Shown piece by piece: positions 17,587 through 30,232 of a stretch of 64,000 bases of DNA. Source of the DNA: Brevibacterium marinum (GTDB lineage Bacteria > Actinomycetota > Actinomycetes > Actinomycetales > Brevibacteriaceae); assembly GCF_011927955.1 (NCBI RefSeq), contig NZ_JAATJN010000001.1, positions 682,001 to 746,000 of the forward strand. The letters are read 5' to 3'. The notes under the pieces are model-generated. The model was not told the DNA's origin and searched no databases. It was given only the letters and a program-made list of their open reading frames with translations. Numbering within the stretch: position 1 is the first letter of the stretch; each line of letters opens with the position of its first letter. The position numbers were made by a program, and so were the translations under genes.

Positions 17587-17662
17587 TGGTGGAGGTAAGG
17601 GGACTCGAACCCCTAACCCTCTGCTTGCAAAGCAGATGCGCTACCAATTGCGCCATACCCCC
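17587..17662 (-). tRNA. tRNA-Ala (anticodon TGC) with encoded CCA
   Basis: Same 73-base body as the copy at 14978-15050, with anticodon TGC and G3:U70. Here the discriminator A is followed by CCA in the genome. It lies after tRNA-Ile and the DLW-39 gene, the usual actinobacterial arrangement downstream of gyrA, so this is probably the ancestral copy. Confidence 0.95.
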
Positions 17663-17675
17663 AAAGGGAATCCCC

Positions 17676-17792
17676 TCACACCGAGTCGGTGTGTTCGGAC
17701 CACTCGGCCTGGGCACTCTGATTGTTGTGCCGCCACCGGAAGAACACTCCCAGCCCCACCAGAGTGAGACCGCTGAGAATCCATTTCTTCAT
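17676..17792 (-). CDS. DLW-39 family small protein
   Basis: 38 residues starting MKKWILSGLTLVGLGVFFRW and ending QAEWSEHTDSV, from the ATG at 17792 with a perfect AGGAGG six bases upstream. One N-terminal membrane segment is followed by a short charged tail with a conserved-looking acidic-x-Trp. Size, sequence shape and position (between tRNA-Ile and tRNA-Ala, after gyrA) match the DLW-39 family of actinobacteria, whose function is unknown. Too short for routine gene calling. Confidence 0.8.
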   Translation of the reverse strand: MKKWILSGLTLVGLGVFFRWRHNNQSAQAEWSEHTDSV

Positions 17793-17811
17793 GATCCTCC
17801 TCGAAAGGATG

Positions 17812-17885
17812 TGGGCCTACCTGGACTTGAACCAGGGACCTCTTCGTTATCAGCGAAGCGCTCTAACCGCCTGAGCTATAGGCCC
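17812..17885 (-). tRNA. tRNA-Ile (anticodon GAT)
   Basis: Minus strand GGGCCTATAGCTCAGGCGG... with anticodon loop CTGATAA, T arm CTGGTTCAAGTCCAG and end TAGGCCCA. CCA is not encoded. It precedes DLW-39 and tRNA-Ala on the same strand. Confidence 0.95.
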
Positions 17886-18147
17886 TTTTCAGGGTGAACC
17901 CGAGGTAAAACGATACCCAACGGGTCATGCCAACACAAATCCGCTGACGGTGACTCGCCTCACACGGCTCCGCCATCGGCTGCGATCAGTTTATCAACCC
18001 TCCGACGGCGGTGCCGAGCCCATGTGTAGGGATTCGCAACCACTGTGCAGGGCTTCGGAACCGCCGTCGTCACATCACCGGAACGAGCTCGAATCCGCTC
18101 TCAGTCGTCGAAGTTCCGCAGTCGTCGGGGATCCGCAGCCGTCGGTG
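17886..18147. other. Non-coding stretch upstream of tRNA-Ile
   Basis: Nothing recognisable beyond the probable promoter region of the tRNAs; no convincing reading frame or hairpin was found. Confidence 0.4.
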
Positions 18148-18992
18148 TCAGTCGTCGGTCAGCGTCAGGTGGAAGCCGCCGGCGATGAGGGATCCGATGT
18201 TGTAGATGAACGCCGCCAAGGTCGACAATGCCGTCATCAGGACGATGTTGATGACCGCGATGATGAAGCCGGCCGCAACGACCCGACCGAATCCGAAGAT
18301 GCCGATGATCTTCTCAGCCGACTCGGCTCCCGCGAGTTCCGTCATCGTCGCTTCCAGGCCGCCCATGACGCCCGTGGCCTGAAGGACGAGCCAGAGGACG
18401 ATGAACGCCACGATAGTGGCAATGCCGATGGCCACGGACATGAGGAACGACATCTTCATGACCGACCACGGGTCGACCGCTGAGACGGTCAGACGGACCG
18501 TACGCGGGCCTTTCTTCTTCTTATTGCCCTTGCCGCTGTCGACCATGTTCTTGACGCCCATTTTCACGCTGCCGGAACTGGCGCGAACGGTGTTGCCGGC
18601 GGATCCCGTCGCCGAGGTGGTCGGACCGCTTCCGGACGACGAACCCTGCGATCCGGCGGCCTGAGCCGAGGGCGCCGAGCCTGAGGACGCAGACCCCGAA
18701 GAGGACTGTCCGGCCGCTGCCGAACCGCCCCCGGGCTGTTCCGCCGAAGGAGCACGATTCGGCTTCGGCGAGACTTTGGGCGCCGGAGGAGTGACGACCC
18801 GGGTTTTGTCCGGGGCCTTGTTCGAACTGCCCGAACTGCCCGAACCGGTCGAGCCTGTCGAGCCCGAACCCGCCGAATCACCGGACTCGGACGAATCGGA
18901 CTTGTCCCCGTTCTTCTCCGATCCTGCCGTCAAGCGGGTGGATCCACTGGACGTGCGTATGATCTTGCCTGAGCCTGGCTGTTTGTTGTCGC

Positions 18993-18996
<4 letters not shown>
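18148..18996 (-). CDS. DUF3566 membrane protein
   Basis: 282 residues, GTG at 18996 overlapping the gyrA stop by four bases (GTGA), so translation is coupled. Residues 1-165 are Ser/Gly/Pro/Ala-rich and disordered ([16 protein letters not shown] and similar). A basic stretch [25 protein letters not shown] leads into the DUF3566 domain with two strongly hydrophobic segments ([40 protein letters not shown]) and a conserved end [23 protein letters not shown]3566 proteins follow gyrA in most actinobacteria; their role is unknown. Confidence 0.9.
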
Positions 18997-21551
<2,555 letters not shown>

Positions 21552-21659
21552 TGTGGGCTCTTCCCTTGTGTCTTAATCGCGCAGGACGGCGGTGAGTGAG
21601 TTCATGAGAGTCTGTGTTCCCGTCGGATCCCGGCAGCGACCGGGAACCGACGGCGGGGA

Positions 21660-23687
<2,028 letters not shown>

Positions 23688-23855
23688 CTACCCATTCTAC
23701 CGCGCTGCGACCAGAAATGCCCGTAAGCGGCACACTATGGTGCATTTGCGGAATTTTTAAGCCTCAGATGTACCCCCGGGCACGAAAGGGACCGGCTATC
23801 GCCGTTTAAGGCCCTCTAACGTTCTTCGGATCTGTCTCGAAGACGACTCCCGATA

Positions 23856-24368
23856 TCAGCCGAAGGTATCGCGCGGTCCGCGACCGGTCACGCTGCGCCT
23901 GCCCCTCTTGAAACTGCGGCCCTGTGGCCCGCGGATCTCGATCTCCGTGATCGTCTGGGAGCCGAGGCCGGCTTCCAGGGCCCTGAGGATCGTGGGCTTG
24001 AGGACGCGCAGCTGAGTCGCCCAGGTCGTCGAGTCGGCGGCGATGATCAGCAGAGGCGGGGAGAAGTCGACGGGTCTGCAGTGCAACGCCACCTGTTCGC
24101 CGACCAGATCGGGCCACCGGCCGAGGACCTTGCCGATGTCGATCGACGACGACCAGCCTCGGGCAGAGATCAGCTTTCCCAGTGCCGACGAGATCGCTGC
24201 CGGATCGCGCTTGTCCTTGCCCGCCGAGGAGTACACGGCTTCACCGCGCAGCCGTGACCGGCGGCGGCTCCGGACGAACTTCGCCTCGGTCGCCTCCATC
24301 CGTCGCACCCGGTCGAGGGCTTCGAGTGCCGCCACCGGAGTCGAGACGTCCTTCTCGATGCCGCTCAT
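23856..24368 (-). CDS. dciA: DciA-like DUF721 protein (replicative helicase loader family)
   Basis: 170 residues from the ATG at 24368, which overlaps recF by four bases. The conserved C-terminal domain is SALGKLISARGWSSSIDIGK, WPDLVGEQVALHCRPVDFSP, LLIIAADSTTWATQLR and a closing EIEIRGPQG, as in DUF721/DciA. DciA proteins load DnaB in bacteria without DnaC/DnaI. The N-terminal 60 residues are basic and less conserved. Position between recF and gyrB is standard in actinobacteria. Confidence 0.9.
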   Translation of the reverse strand: MSGIEKDVSTPVAALEALDRVRRMEATEAKFVRSRRRSRLRGEAVYSSAGKDKRDPAAISSALGKLISARGWSSSIDIGKVLGRWPDLVGEQVALHCRPVDFSPPLLIIAADSTTWATQLRVLKPTILRALEAGLGSQTITEIEIRGPQGRSFKRGRRSVTGRGPRDTFG

Positions 24369-25489
24369 GGCACCAGCCGGTCCTGACCGATCCGGCGACC
24401 TTCGAGTCCCTCCGGCAGGTCGCCGTCGACGGCGGCAGTGATGAAGACCTGTTCGGCCTCGGTGATCCGTGAGGCCAGTCGGCTGCGACGTCCGGTGTCG
24501 AGTTCGGCGAAGACATCGTCGAGGACGAGGATCGGCTGTTCGGCGGTCGACCCGGCATCGGAGCTGAGCAGATCCCAGCCGGCCAGCTGCATCGCCAGAG
24601 CCAGGGACCAGGTCTCCCCGTGGGAGGCATAGCCCTTCGCAGGGTGGTCGCCGATCGTCAGCGCCAGATCGTCGCGACCGGGACCGTGCAGGGTCAGCCC
24701 GCGCTCGATCTCCGTCGTGCGCCGGCGCTCGAGCGCGGCCAGCAGCAGTTCCCGGCATTCGGCGGGGGATTCGGCCTGCGAATAGTCGATGCGCGAATCA
24801 TAGCGAGCCCTGACTCCCTGTCGCTCCAGCCGGGCGTCGGCGGCGATGAAGGCGAAGTTGTCCTGCAGGGGTTCGACGATGTCGGCGAGGATGCGCCGGC
24901 GACCGAAGACCAGCTCCGAGGCCGCGTCGGCATAGGCCATGTTCCAGATGTCCAGGGTTGCTTCCAAGCCGGGGTCACGGTCTTCGCGCAGACGCTTGAG
25001 CAGTGCGTTGCGCTGTTTGAGAGCACGTTCGAAGTCCGCGATCACCGAGGAATAGCGGGGATTGCGGGACACGACGAGGGTGTCGATCCAGGAGCGGCGC
25101 TCGGCCGGCTCGCCACGGACCAGACTGAGGTCCTCGGGTGCGAAGACCACGCAGGAGACGAGTCCGAGGATCTCCTTCAACTTCACCGGCGATCGGTTGA
25201 CCCGTGCCCGGTTGGCGCCCTTCGCTTGGATCGTGACTTCCACCGTGGCATGGCGCTGATCGCGATTGACCAGAGCGGAGGCGGTTGCCGACTGTGCGGC
25301 CTCGTGCACCAGCGGTGCATCGAAGGCCACTCGGTGGGACCGCTGGTGCGCCAGATACCCGATGGCTTCGACGATATTGGTCTTGCCTGTGCCGTTGTCG
25401 GCCACGAATGTGGTGACTCCGGGCTCGAACTCGAGGTCGAGTTCGGGATAGGACCGGTAGTTACGCAGTGAGAGTCTCGATATCCACAT
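24365..25489 (-). CDS. recF: DNA replication and repair protein RecF
   Basis: 374 residues, ATG at 25489 immediately after the dnaN stop. SMC-like ATPase: Walker A in VADNGTGKTNIVEAIGY, ABC signature-like region SHGETWSLALAMQLAG, and Walker B ILVLDDVFAELD followed by R-rich GRRSRLASRI. Acts at gapped DNA with RecO/RecR to load RecA. Directly continuous with dnaN and overlapping dciA, forming one transcription unit. Confidence 0.97.
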   Translation of the reverse strand: MWISRLSLRNYRSYPELDLEFEPGVTTFVADNGTGKTNIVEAIGYLAHQRSHRVAFDAPLVHEAAQSATASALVNRDQRHATVEVTIQAKGANRARVNRSPVKLKEILGLVSCVVFAPEDLSLVRGEPAERRSWIDTLVVSRNPRYSSVIADFERALKQRNALLKRLREDRDPGLEATLDIWNMAYADAASELVFGRRRILADIVEPLQDNFAFIAADARLERQGVRARYDSRIDYSQAESPAECRELLLAALERRRTTEIERGLTLHGPGRDDLALTIGDHPAKGYASHGETWSLALAMQLAGWDLLSSDAGSTAEQPILVLDDVFAELDTGRRSRLASRITEAEQVFITAAVDGDLPEGLEGRRIGQDRLVP

Positions 25490-26629
25490 TCAGATGCGGG
25501 TGGGCATGAGCAGGTATCGATACGACTCGTCGGCCGATGATTCCAGATCCTTCTGTCCTGAGATGATGACGGGCTTCATCGGCTGGGTGAACGAGAAGTT
25601 CACGTAGGGGCTCTCGACAGCTGCGAGGCCCTCGGCGATGTAGTGGGGGTTGAACCCGACGGTGATCGGCTCGCCCTGCAGCACCGCCTCGACGGCTTCG
25701 GAGGCCTGAGCGTCGTCGCCGGTTCCGGCATAGAGGGTGAGCATTCCGTCGCTGACTTCGAATCGCAGCGGAGTGTTGCGCTCGGCGACCAGGGAGACGC
25801 GGCGAACCGCTTCCCTGAGCACACCCGTCTCGACGATGGCGTGGATCGGCACCGAGTCAGGGAAGAGTGATCGGACCTTGGGGTATTCGCCTTCGACGAG
25901 CAGCGATGTCGTGACTCGTCCCGCCGAGGTGAAGGAGATGAGGTCCTTGCCCGCGTCGTTGCTCAGCCCGATTGTGACGTCACCGCCGAGGGACTTGGAC
26001 ACGTCCGAGAGTGTGCGCCCCCGCAGCAGTGCCACGGCGGAGACGTCCGGACGACCGGGATTCCACGTGAACTCACGGACGGCGAGGCGGTAGCGGTCAG
26101 TGGCGAGGAGTGTGACCTTCTCGCCTTCGATCTCGACGCGCACGCTGGTCAGGATCGGCAGTGTGTCATCCTTCGACGTTGCGATCGTGACCTGGGACAC
26201 CGAGTTCTGGAACTCTCCGGCGGAGACGGTGCCGGAGGCATCGGGAATCTGAGGCAGTGCCGGGTATTCGCCCACGGGCATCGTCATCAGCGAGAACCGG
26301 GACGAGCCGCAGGTGACGTCGACCTTCGAATCGACCTGCTCCAGTGTCACTTCCTGGTTGGGCAGAGCCTTCGAGATGTCGGCGAGGAGACGGCCGGAGA
26401 CGAGGACGGTACCGGCCGTGACCACCTCGGCGTCGATCTCGACTCGGGATGAGACTTCGTAGTCGAAGACAGCGAGGCGGACGGTCCCACCGGTTTCGGC
26501 GGTGATGAGGATTCCAGTCAGGACCGGTGCGGAGGGGCGACTGGGGAGAGTCTTGGTAGCCCATGTCACCGCATCGGCGAGGACGTCGCGGTTGACTTTG
26601 AACTTCAGGGGAGATGCTTCGGCGTTCAC
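25490..26629 (-). CDS. dnaN: DNA polymerase III sliding clamp (beta subunit)
   Basis: 379 residues from GTG 26629, four bases after GGAG. Three repeated clamp domains are recognisable: N-terminal KFKVNRDVLADAVTWATKTLPSRP in two parts, SGRLLADISKALP, middle SVRVEIEGEKVTLLATDRYR, and C-terminal NPHYIAEGLAAVESPYVNF with the closing SYRYLLMPTRI. It forms the ring that tethers polymerase to DNA. It is the first gene after the dnaA-dnaN intergenic region. Confidence 0.98.
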   Translation of the reverse strand: MNAEASPLKFKVNRDVLADAVTWATKTLPSRPSAPVLTGILITAETGGTVRLAVFDYEVSSRVEIDAEVVTAGTVLVSGRLLADISKALPNQEVTLEQVDSKVDVTCGSSRFSLMTMPVGEYPALPQIPDASGTVSAGEFQNSVSQVTIATSKDDTLPILTSVRVEIEGEKVTLLATDRYRLAVREFTWNPGRPDVSAVALLRGRTLSDVSKSLGGDVTIGLSNDAGKDLISFTSAGRVTTSLLVEGEYPKVRSLFPDSVPIHAIVETGVLREAVRRVSLVAERNTPLRFEVSDGMLTLYAGTGDDAQASEAVEAVLQGEPITVGFNPHYIAEGLAAVESPYVNFSFTQPMKPVIISGQKDLESSADESYRYLLMPTRI

Positions 26630-27168
26630 TTTACTCCTTCGGGGTGGCCACCCGACGTACTCAAGTCACTGGCTGGGCGTTGCTGGGAAAACTTTACACA
26701 GCCTATCGGAAATCTGAGCATCCCGGCATGGGGCAGCCGACAACCTCATCACAGCGGACCCGGGCAGACCGAGACCGCCATGATCTCGCATTCGAGAATC
26801 GACCGTGACGCTGTGTTCGAATTTCAGATCGTGCCGTGTGCGGGCCTCGAGCATGAGCTCGAGAAGTTCCCCACCCCGCCGATGCAGTCGGTGGCGGTCA
26901 CCCTCTTATTACTTGAATTCAATGAGTAGAAGTATCAGCACCTGTGGAGATTGTGGATAACCAGCGGCTACGCCCGAGTAGTCAAGGTTCGTGCGCTCCA
27001 CATGGGTGTGGATGCCCTGTGTACCTCCACGCATGCTTCGGTGGGCGCTTGGGTAAGCACATCCATGTAGTTCACATCCGTCCACTCAGGCCGTGGAGTT
27101 ATCCACCATTCTATCCCCAGGATACGTGGTTTGTCCCCATGGTTATCCACATATGTGTATACCGTGTT
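26630..27168. other. dnaA-dnaN intergenic region, probable oriC
   Basis: 539 bases with no gene. Perfect DnaA boxes: TGTGGATAA at 26952-26960 (reverse) and TTATCCACA at 27143-27151. Near matches: TTATCCACC at 27099-27107, TGTGGATGC at 27007-27015, TTGTCCCCA at 27131-27139. AT-rich patches occur at 26904-26935 (TTATTACTTGAATTCAATGA) and 27143-27175. Boxes concentrate in the dnaA-proximal 230 bases. Content and position are those of an actinobacterial chromosomal origin. Confidence 0.85.
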
Positions 27169-28803
27169 CTATAGGCGATGTTGCTGTTTAATGCGGTTTG
27201 TTAATTCGGTGACCTGAGTGTAGACCGCGCGGCGTTCAGCCATCTGAGTTCGAATCTTCTTGTTCGCATGCATCACGGTCGTGTGATCGCGGCCGCCGAA
27301 GGCCTGACCGATCTTCGGCAGCGACAGCTCCGTGAGTTCGCGGCACAGATACATGGCGATCTGCCGTGCCGTGGTCAGGGTCCGAGAACGGGAGGTCCCA
27401 CACAGATCATCGAGGGTGAGGCTGAAGTAGGCAGCGGTCTGACCCATGATGTCGGCGGCGGAGATGGCTGGGGTGTCGTCCTGGGTGATGAAGTCCTTGA
27501 GGACGGTCTCGGCCAGACTGACGTCGACCTGCTGATCGTTGAGGTTGGCGAAGGCGGTCACACGAATGAGAGCGCCCTCGAGTTCGCGGATGTTCGAGGA
27601 GATCCGCGAGGCGATGTATTCGAGGACGTCATTGGGAACATCGAGATGTTCTCCGGCCGCCTTGCGGCGCAGAATCGCGAAGCGCGTCTCCATGTCCGGG
27701 GGCTGCACGTCTGTCAGGAGGCCCCATTCGAAGCGTGAGCGAAGCCGCTCCTCGAAGCCCTTGAGCATCTTCGGCGGCTGGTCGGAGGTGATGACGACCT
27801 GTTTGACCTCATTGTGCAGGGCATTGAAGGTGTGGAAGAACTCTTCGACGGTCGCGTCCTTGCCCTGCAGGAACTGGATGTCGTCGATCATCAGGATGTC
27901 GACCTCGCGGTAGCGACGTTGGAACGCCGGTCGCAGGGAGTTCGAGGTCTTCGACGAGCCGATCGTGTTGATGAAGTCGTTGACGAACTCTTCGCTCGAG
28001 ACGTATTTCACGCGGATCTCGGGGAACAGCTGGGTCGCGTAGTAGCCGATTGCGTGCAGGAGGTGCGTCTTGCCCAGTCCCGAATCGCCGTAGATGAACA
28101 GGGGGTTGTAGGCCTTGGCCGGGGCCTCGGCCACGGCGAACGCCGCAGCATGGGCGAAGCGGTTGGACGCACCGATGACGAAGGTGTCGAAGGTGTACTT
28201 CGGGTTGAGCTGGGCGACGCCGGGAACCTCGACCGGTGGAGTGGACTGGGCGGCGGTCGCCTCGGCGATCTTCATCTCTCGCGTCGTTCTTTCCCCAGGT
28301 GCCCCGTTGCCGGGTGCCGGCCCGGAATCCTCGTACCGGGGCGACTGCGGCTGCGGATGAGGTGCGCGGTCGTAGGGGGCGGGGATCCGAGGCTGAGCGG
28401 ACGCGGCCTGTGACGGTGCATGGGCCGGTGACCCCGTGGATCCCATCGCCGAGGTGGAGGTCTCCGGATCGATCTCGATCGGTGAGCCCGGTGTGGGTTC
28501 CCCGATGAGATCTTCGAACCTGATCGGTACGTCGAGTTCGGGATCGACCACGAATCCGAAGGTCACCTCGAAGCCGAGGACGTGGGAGAACTCTCTCGTC
28601 AGCGGACCGAGGAGCCGGGTCTCGATGGTTCTGCGCGTGTGCTCATCGCGGACAGCGAGAAGGACCAGTGCGTTGTCGACGAGGGCCTTGGGAACGGCGA
28701 GTGAGAGGAAGCCCTTCTGATGGGCGGTCAGACCGGGGTCCTGATCCAGGGTCGAGACCACCGTCCGCCATTGGCTGATGAGCTCATTCTTGGAATTCGA
28801 CAC
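27169..28803 (-). CDS. dnaA: Chromosomal replication initiator DnaA
   Basis: 544 residues from the GTG at 28803, nine bases after GGAGG; a second GTG two codons earlier (28809) is less well placed. Domain I about 1-85 (ELISQWRTVVSTLD), then a long Pro/Ser/Gly-rich domain II to about residue 205, AAA+ domain III with Walker A GDSGLGKTHLLHAIG, Walker B ILMIDDIQFLQG and sensor region, and domain IV with the box-recognition signature GGRDHTTVMHANKKI. Melts oriC and loads the helicase. DnaA boxes lie both upstream and downstream of the gene, suggesting autoregulation. Confidence 0.98.
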   Translation of the reverse strand: MSNSKNELISQWRTVVSTLDQDPGLTAHQKGFLSLAVPKALVDNALVLLAVRDEHTRRTIETRLLGPLTREFSHVLGFEVTFGFVVDPELDVPIRFEDLIGEPTPGSPIEIDPETSTSAMGSTGSPAHAPSQAASAQPRIPAPYDRAPHPQPQSPRYEDSGPAPGNGAPGERTTREMKIAEATAAQSTPPVEVPGVAQLNPKYTFDTFVIGASNRFAHAAAFAVAEAPAKAYNPLFIYGDSGLGKTHLLHAIGYYATQLFPEIRVKYVSSEEFVNDFINTIGSSKTSNSLRPAFQRRYREVDILMIDDIQFLQGKDATVEEFFHTFNALHNEVKQVVITSDQPPKMLKGFEERLRSRFEWGLLTDVQPPDMETRFAILRRKAAGEHLDVPNDVLEYIASRISSNIRELEGALIRVTAFANLNDQQVDVSLAETVLKDFITQDDTPAISAADIMGQTAAYFSLTLDDLCGTSRSRTLTTARQIAMYLCRELTELSLPKIGQAFGGRDHTTVMHANKKIRTQMAERRAVYTQVTELTNRIKQQHRL

Positions 28804-28872
28804 CGTCACTCTTCCTCCGTTTTCGTAGTTGCTTCTTGGCATGGTCCACACCTGTGTATGACTTCCACATAG

Positions 28873-28970
28873 TTTTCCACAGTTTGTGGAGAACTGACGA
28901 GTCATCCCAGTATTCCTCCACACTGGTGGATAACCATGTGGATAACTACACGCTTGTTACTTGTGGACGA
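28873..28970. promoter_or_regulatory. dnaA: Second DnaA-box cluster, upstream of dnaA
   Basis: TGTGGATAA at 28937-28945 is perfect; GGTGGATAA 28925-28933, TTTTCCACA 28873-28881, TGTGGAGAA 28885-28893 and TGTGGACGA 28962-28970 differ by one or two bases. Five boxes in 98 bases just before dnaA may control dnaA transcription or form a second lobe of the origin. Confidence 0.75.
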
Positions 28971-29039
28971 CCGCAGACGTCGGGAGAATGAACTTCGGCG
29001 AATAGGGCGCCACGGTGACGTGAAACATTCGCCTCGGGT

Positions 29040-29069
29040 TTGACCGGCTTCTTCGACCTTGGCTAAGAT
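29040..29069 (+). promoter_or_regulatory. Promoter of the rpmH operon
   Basis: -35 TTGACC (29040-29045), an 18-base spacer, and -10 TAAGAT (29064-29069). Close to the primary sigma consensus. It reads toward rpmH and implies a leader of roughly 140 bases. Confidence 0.7.
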
Positions 29070-29140
29070 GGAGTGTCCTGTGTACCGGGCTTCATCCGAT
29101 TATCTTGACTATCTTTTGGCTCTTACGCACAGGAGTGCTC

Positions 29141-29170
29141 GGCGGTCGAGACTCTCACCGCCGTTTTTTG
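29141..29170 (+). terminator. Terminator-like hairpin in the rpmH leader
   Basis: GGCGGT (29141-29146) pairs with ACCGCC (29157-29162) and is followed by GTTTTTTG. It has the form of an intrinsic terminator on the plus strand, lying between the promoter at 29040-29069 and rpmH. Either it ends a short leader RNA or acts as an attenuator. Confidence 0.6.
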
Positions 29171-29218
29171 TGAGAACGCATCGGTGTTCGCCCGCAACCT
29201 AGAAATCGGAGACATGAA

Positions 29219-29356
29219 GTGAGTAAGCGTACTTTCCAGCCCAGCAACCGCAAGCGTGCCAAGAAGCACGGTTTCCGTCTGCGCATGCGCACCCGTGCGG
29301 GCCGTTCGATCCTGGCCGCACGTCGTCGTAAGGGACGTGCCGAAGTTTCGGCATAA
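29219..29356 (+). CDS. rpmH: Ribosomal protein L34 (bL34)
   Basis: 45 residues from the GTG at 29219 (an ATG at 29214 meets a stop after two codons). Sequence [20 protein letters not shown] and [20 protein letters not shown] is the complete, highly basic bL34. GGAG lies eight bases upstream. First gene of the rpmH-rnpA-yidD-yidC-jag-rsmG line. It is easily missed because of its length. Confidence 0.97.
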   Translation: MSKRTFQPSNRKRAKKHGFRLRMRTRAGRSILAARRRKGRAEVSA

Positions 29357-29358
29357 GT

Positions 29359-29724
29359 GTGATCACCGCGGCTCACCGGATCCGCAGCGGCGAAGATTTC
29401 AGAAGAGTCTTCAAGGCTGGTGTCCGCGTGCGCTCGGGCCATCTGATGGCGCACAGTCTCATAGACAATGATGATTCCCACGCCGCGCGCGTGGGTTTCA
29501 TCGTATCCAAAGCCGTTGGAAATGCTGTTCGACGGAATCGGGTGAAGCGTCGTCTCCGAGAGATCATGCGAGTCAGGTTGGACAGTTTGGAGCCCGGCAC
29601 CCTGTTCGTGGTTCGAGCGCTGCCACATGCGGCAGGGGCAGACTTCACGGAGCTCGAGTCCGAGGTCACGTTGCTGATGGACAAAGCTCGGAAGAAGCTA
29701 GAGAGCCGTGGACGCCGAACATGA
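29359..29724 (+). CDS. rnpA: Ribonuclease P protein component
   Basis: 121 residues, GTG at 29359, two bases after the rpmH stop. The RNR motif is present in VGNAVRRNRVKRRLREIMR (about residues 56-74), with the N-terminal HRIRSGEDFRRVFKAG. It binds RNase P RNA to process tRNA 5' ends. The very short gap to rpmH suggests coupled translation. The 3' end overlaps yidD. Confidence 0.97.
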   Translation: MITAAHRIRSGEDFRRVFKAGVRVRSGHLMAHSLIDNDDSHAARVGFIVSKAVGNAVRRNRVKRRLREIMRVRLDSLEPGTLFVVRALPHAAGADFTELESEVTLLMDKARKKLESRGRRT

Positions 29725-30061
29725 TCTGAAGCATCCTTCGGAGGTGCCGCGCCGGCCGACAGGATTCCGGCCCACGCTCTGGTGGGTGATGCGCATCGGG
29801 CCGCGGATGCCATTCGTCTGGTTGATCAGAGCCTATCGAGTGGTGGTGTCCCCGATGTACGGACAGGTCTGCCGATATTATCCCAGCTGCTCGATGTACG
29901 GCCTGGAAGCCTTCGAGATTCACGGAGTTCTCAAGGGAATGGTGTTAACTGGTTGGCGGATACTGCGATGCAATCCCTTCTCCCACGGCGGGGTGGACCA
30001 TGTTCCCGGTTCAGCGCGCCAGGCCCGCTCCGAATCGATGCACACCGATGAGGGCCACTGA
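29708..30061 (+). CDS. yidD: Membrane protein insertion efficiency factor YidD
   Basis: 117 residues from GTG 29708, overlapping rnpA by 17 bases. Core sequence LIRAYRVVVSPMYGQVCRYYPSCS then YGLEAFEIHGVLKGM, GWRILRCNPFSHGG is diagnostic, with the conserved cysteines. A 35-residue N-terminal extension precedes the core. YidD is a small amphipathic membrane-associated protein that assists insertion by YidC, the next gene (171 bases downstream). Confidence 0.93.
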   Translation: MDAEHDLKHPSEVPRRPTGFRPTLWWVMRIGPRMPFVWLIRAYRVVVSPMYGQVCRYYPSCSMYGLEAFEIHGVLKGMVLTGWRILRCNPFSHGGVDHVPGSARQARSESMHTDEGH

Positions 30062-30232
30062 CAATTGACGACGTCCGTGCGGCGGTTGCGCTGCCCGGTT
30101 GAGGTCGCGAACAGCTGGCGGCTTGAGCCTCACACGTGCACTGAGGCAGGACCGAGGGTTCTGTGTCGCGAAGACCTGCGAACAATGGCAAAATGAACGA
30201 TCGTGAAGAATCGTTGTAACGAGGAGAACTGA

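Noticed and set aside
14978-17662. Prophage or integrative element between the tRNA-Ala copies
   Set aside because: No integrase, excisionase or phage-like gene is present in the interval; kept only as a question about tRNA duplication.
29010-29026. GGTGACGTGAAACA near dnaA as a parS site
   Set aside because: Only the right half matches; four mismatches in the 14-mer.
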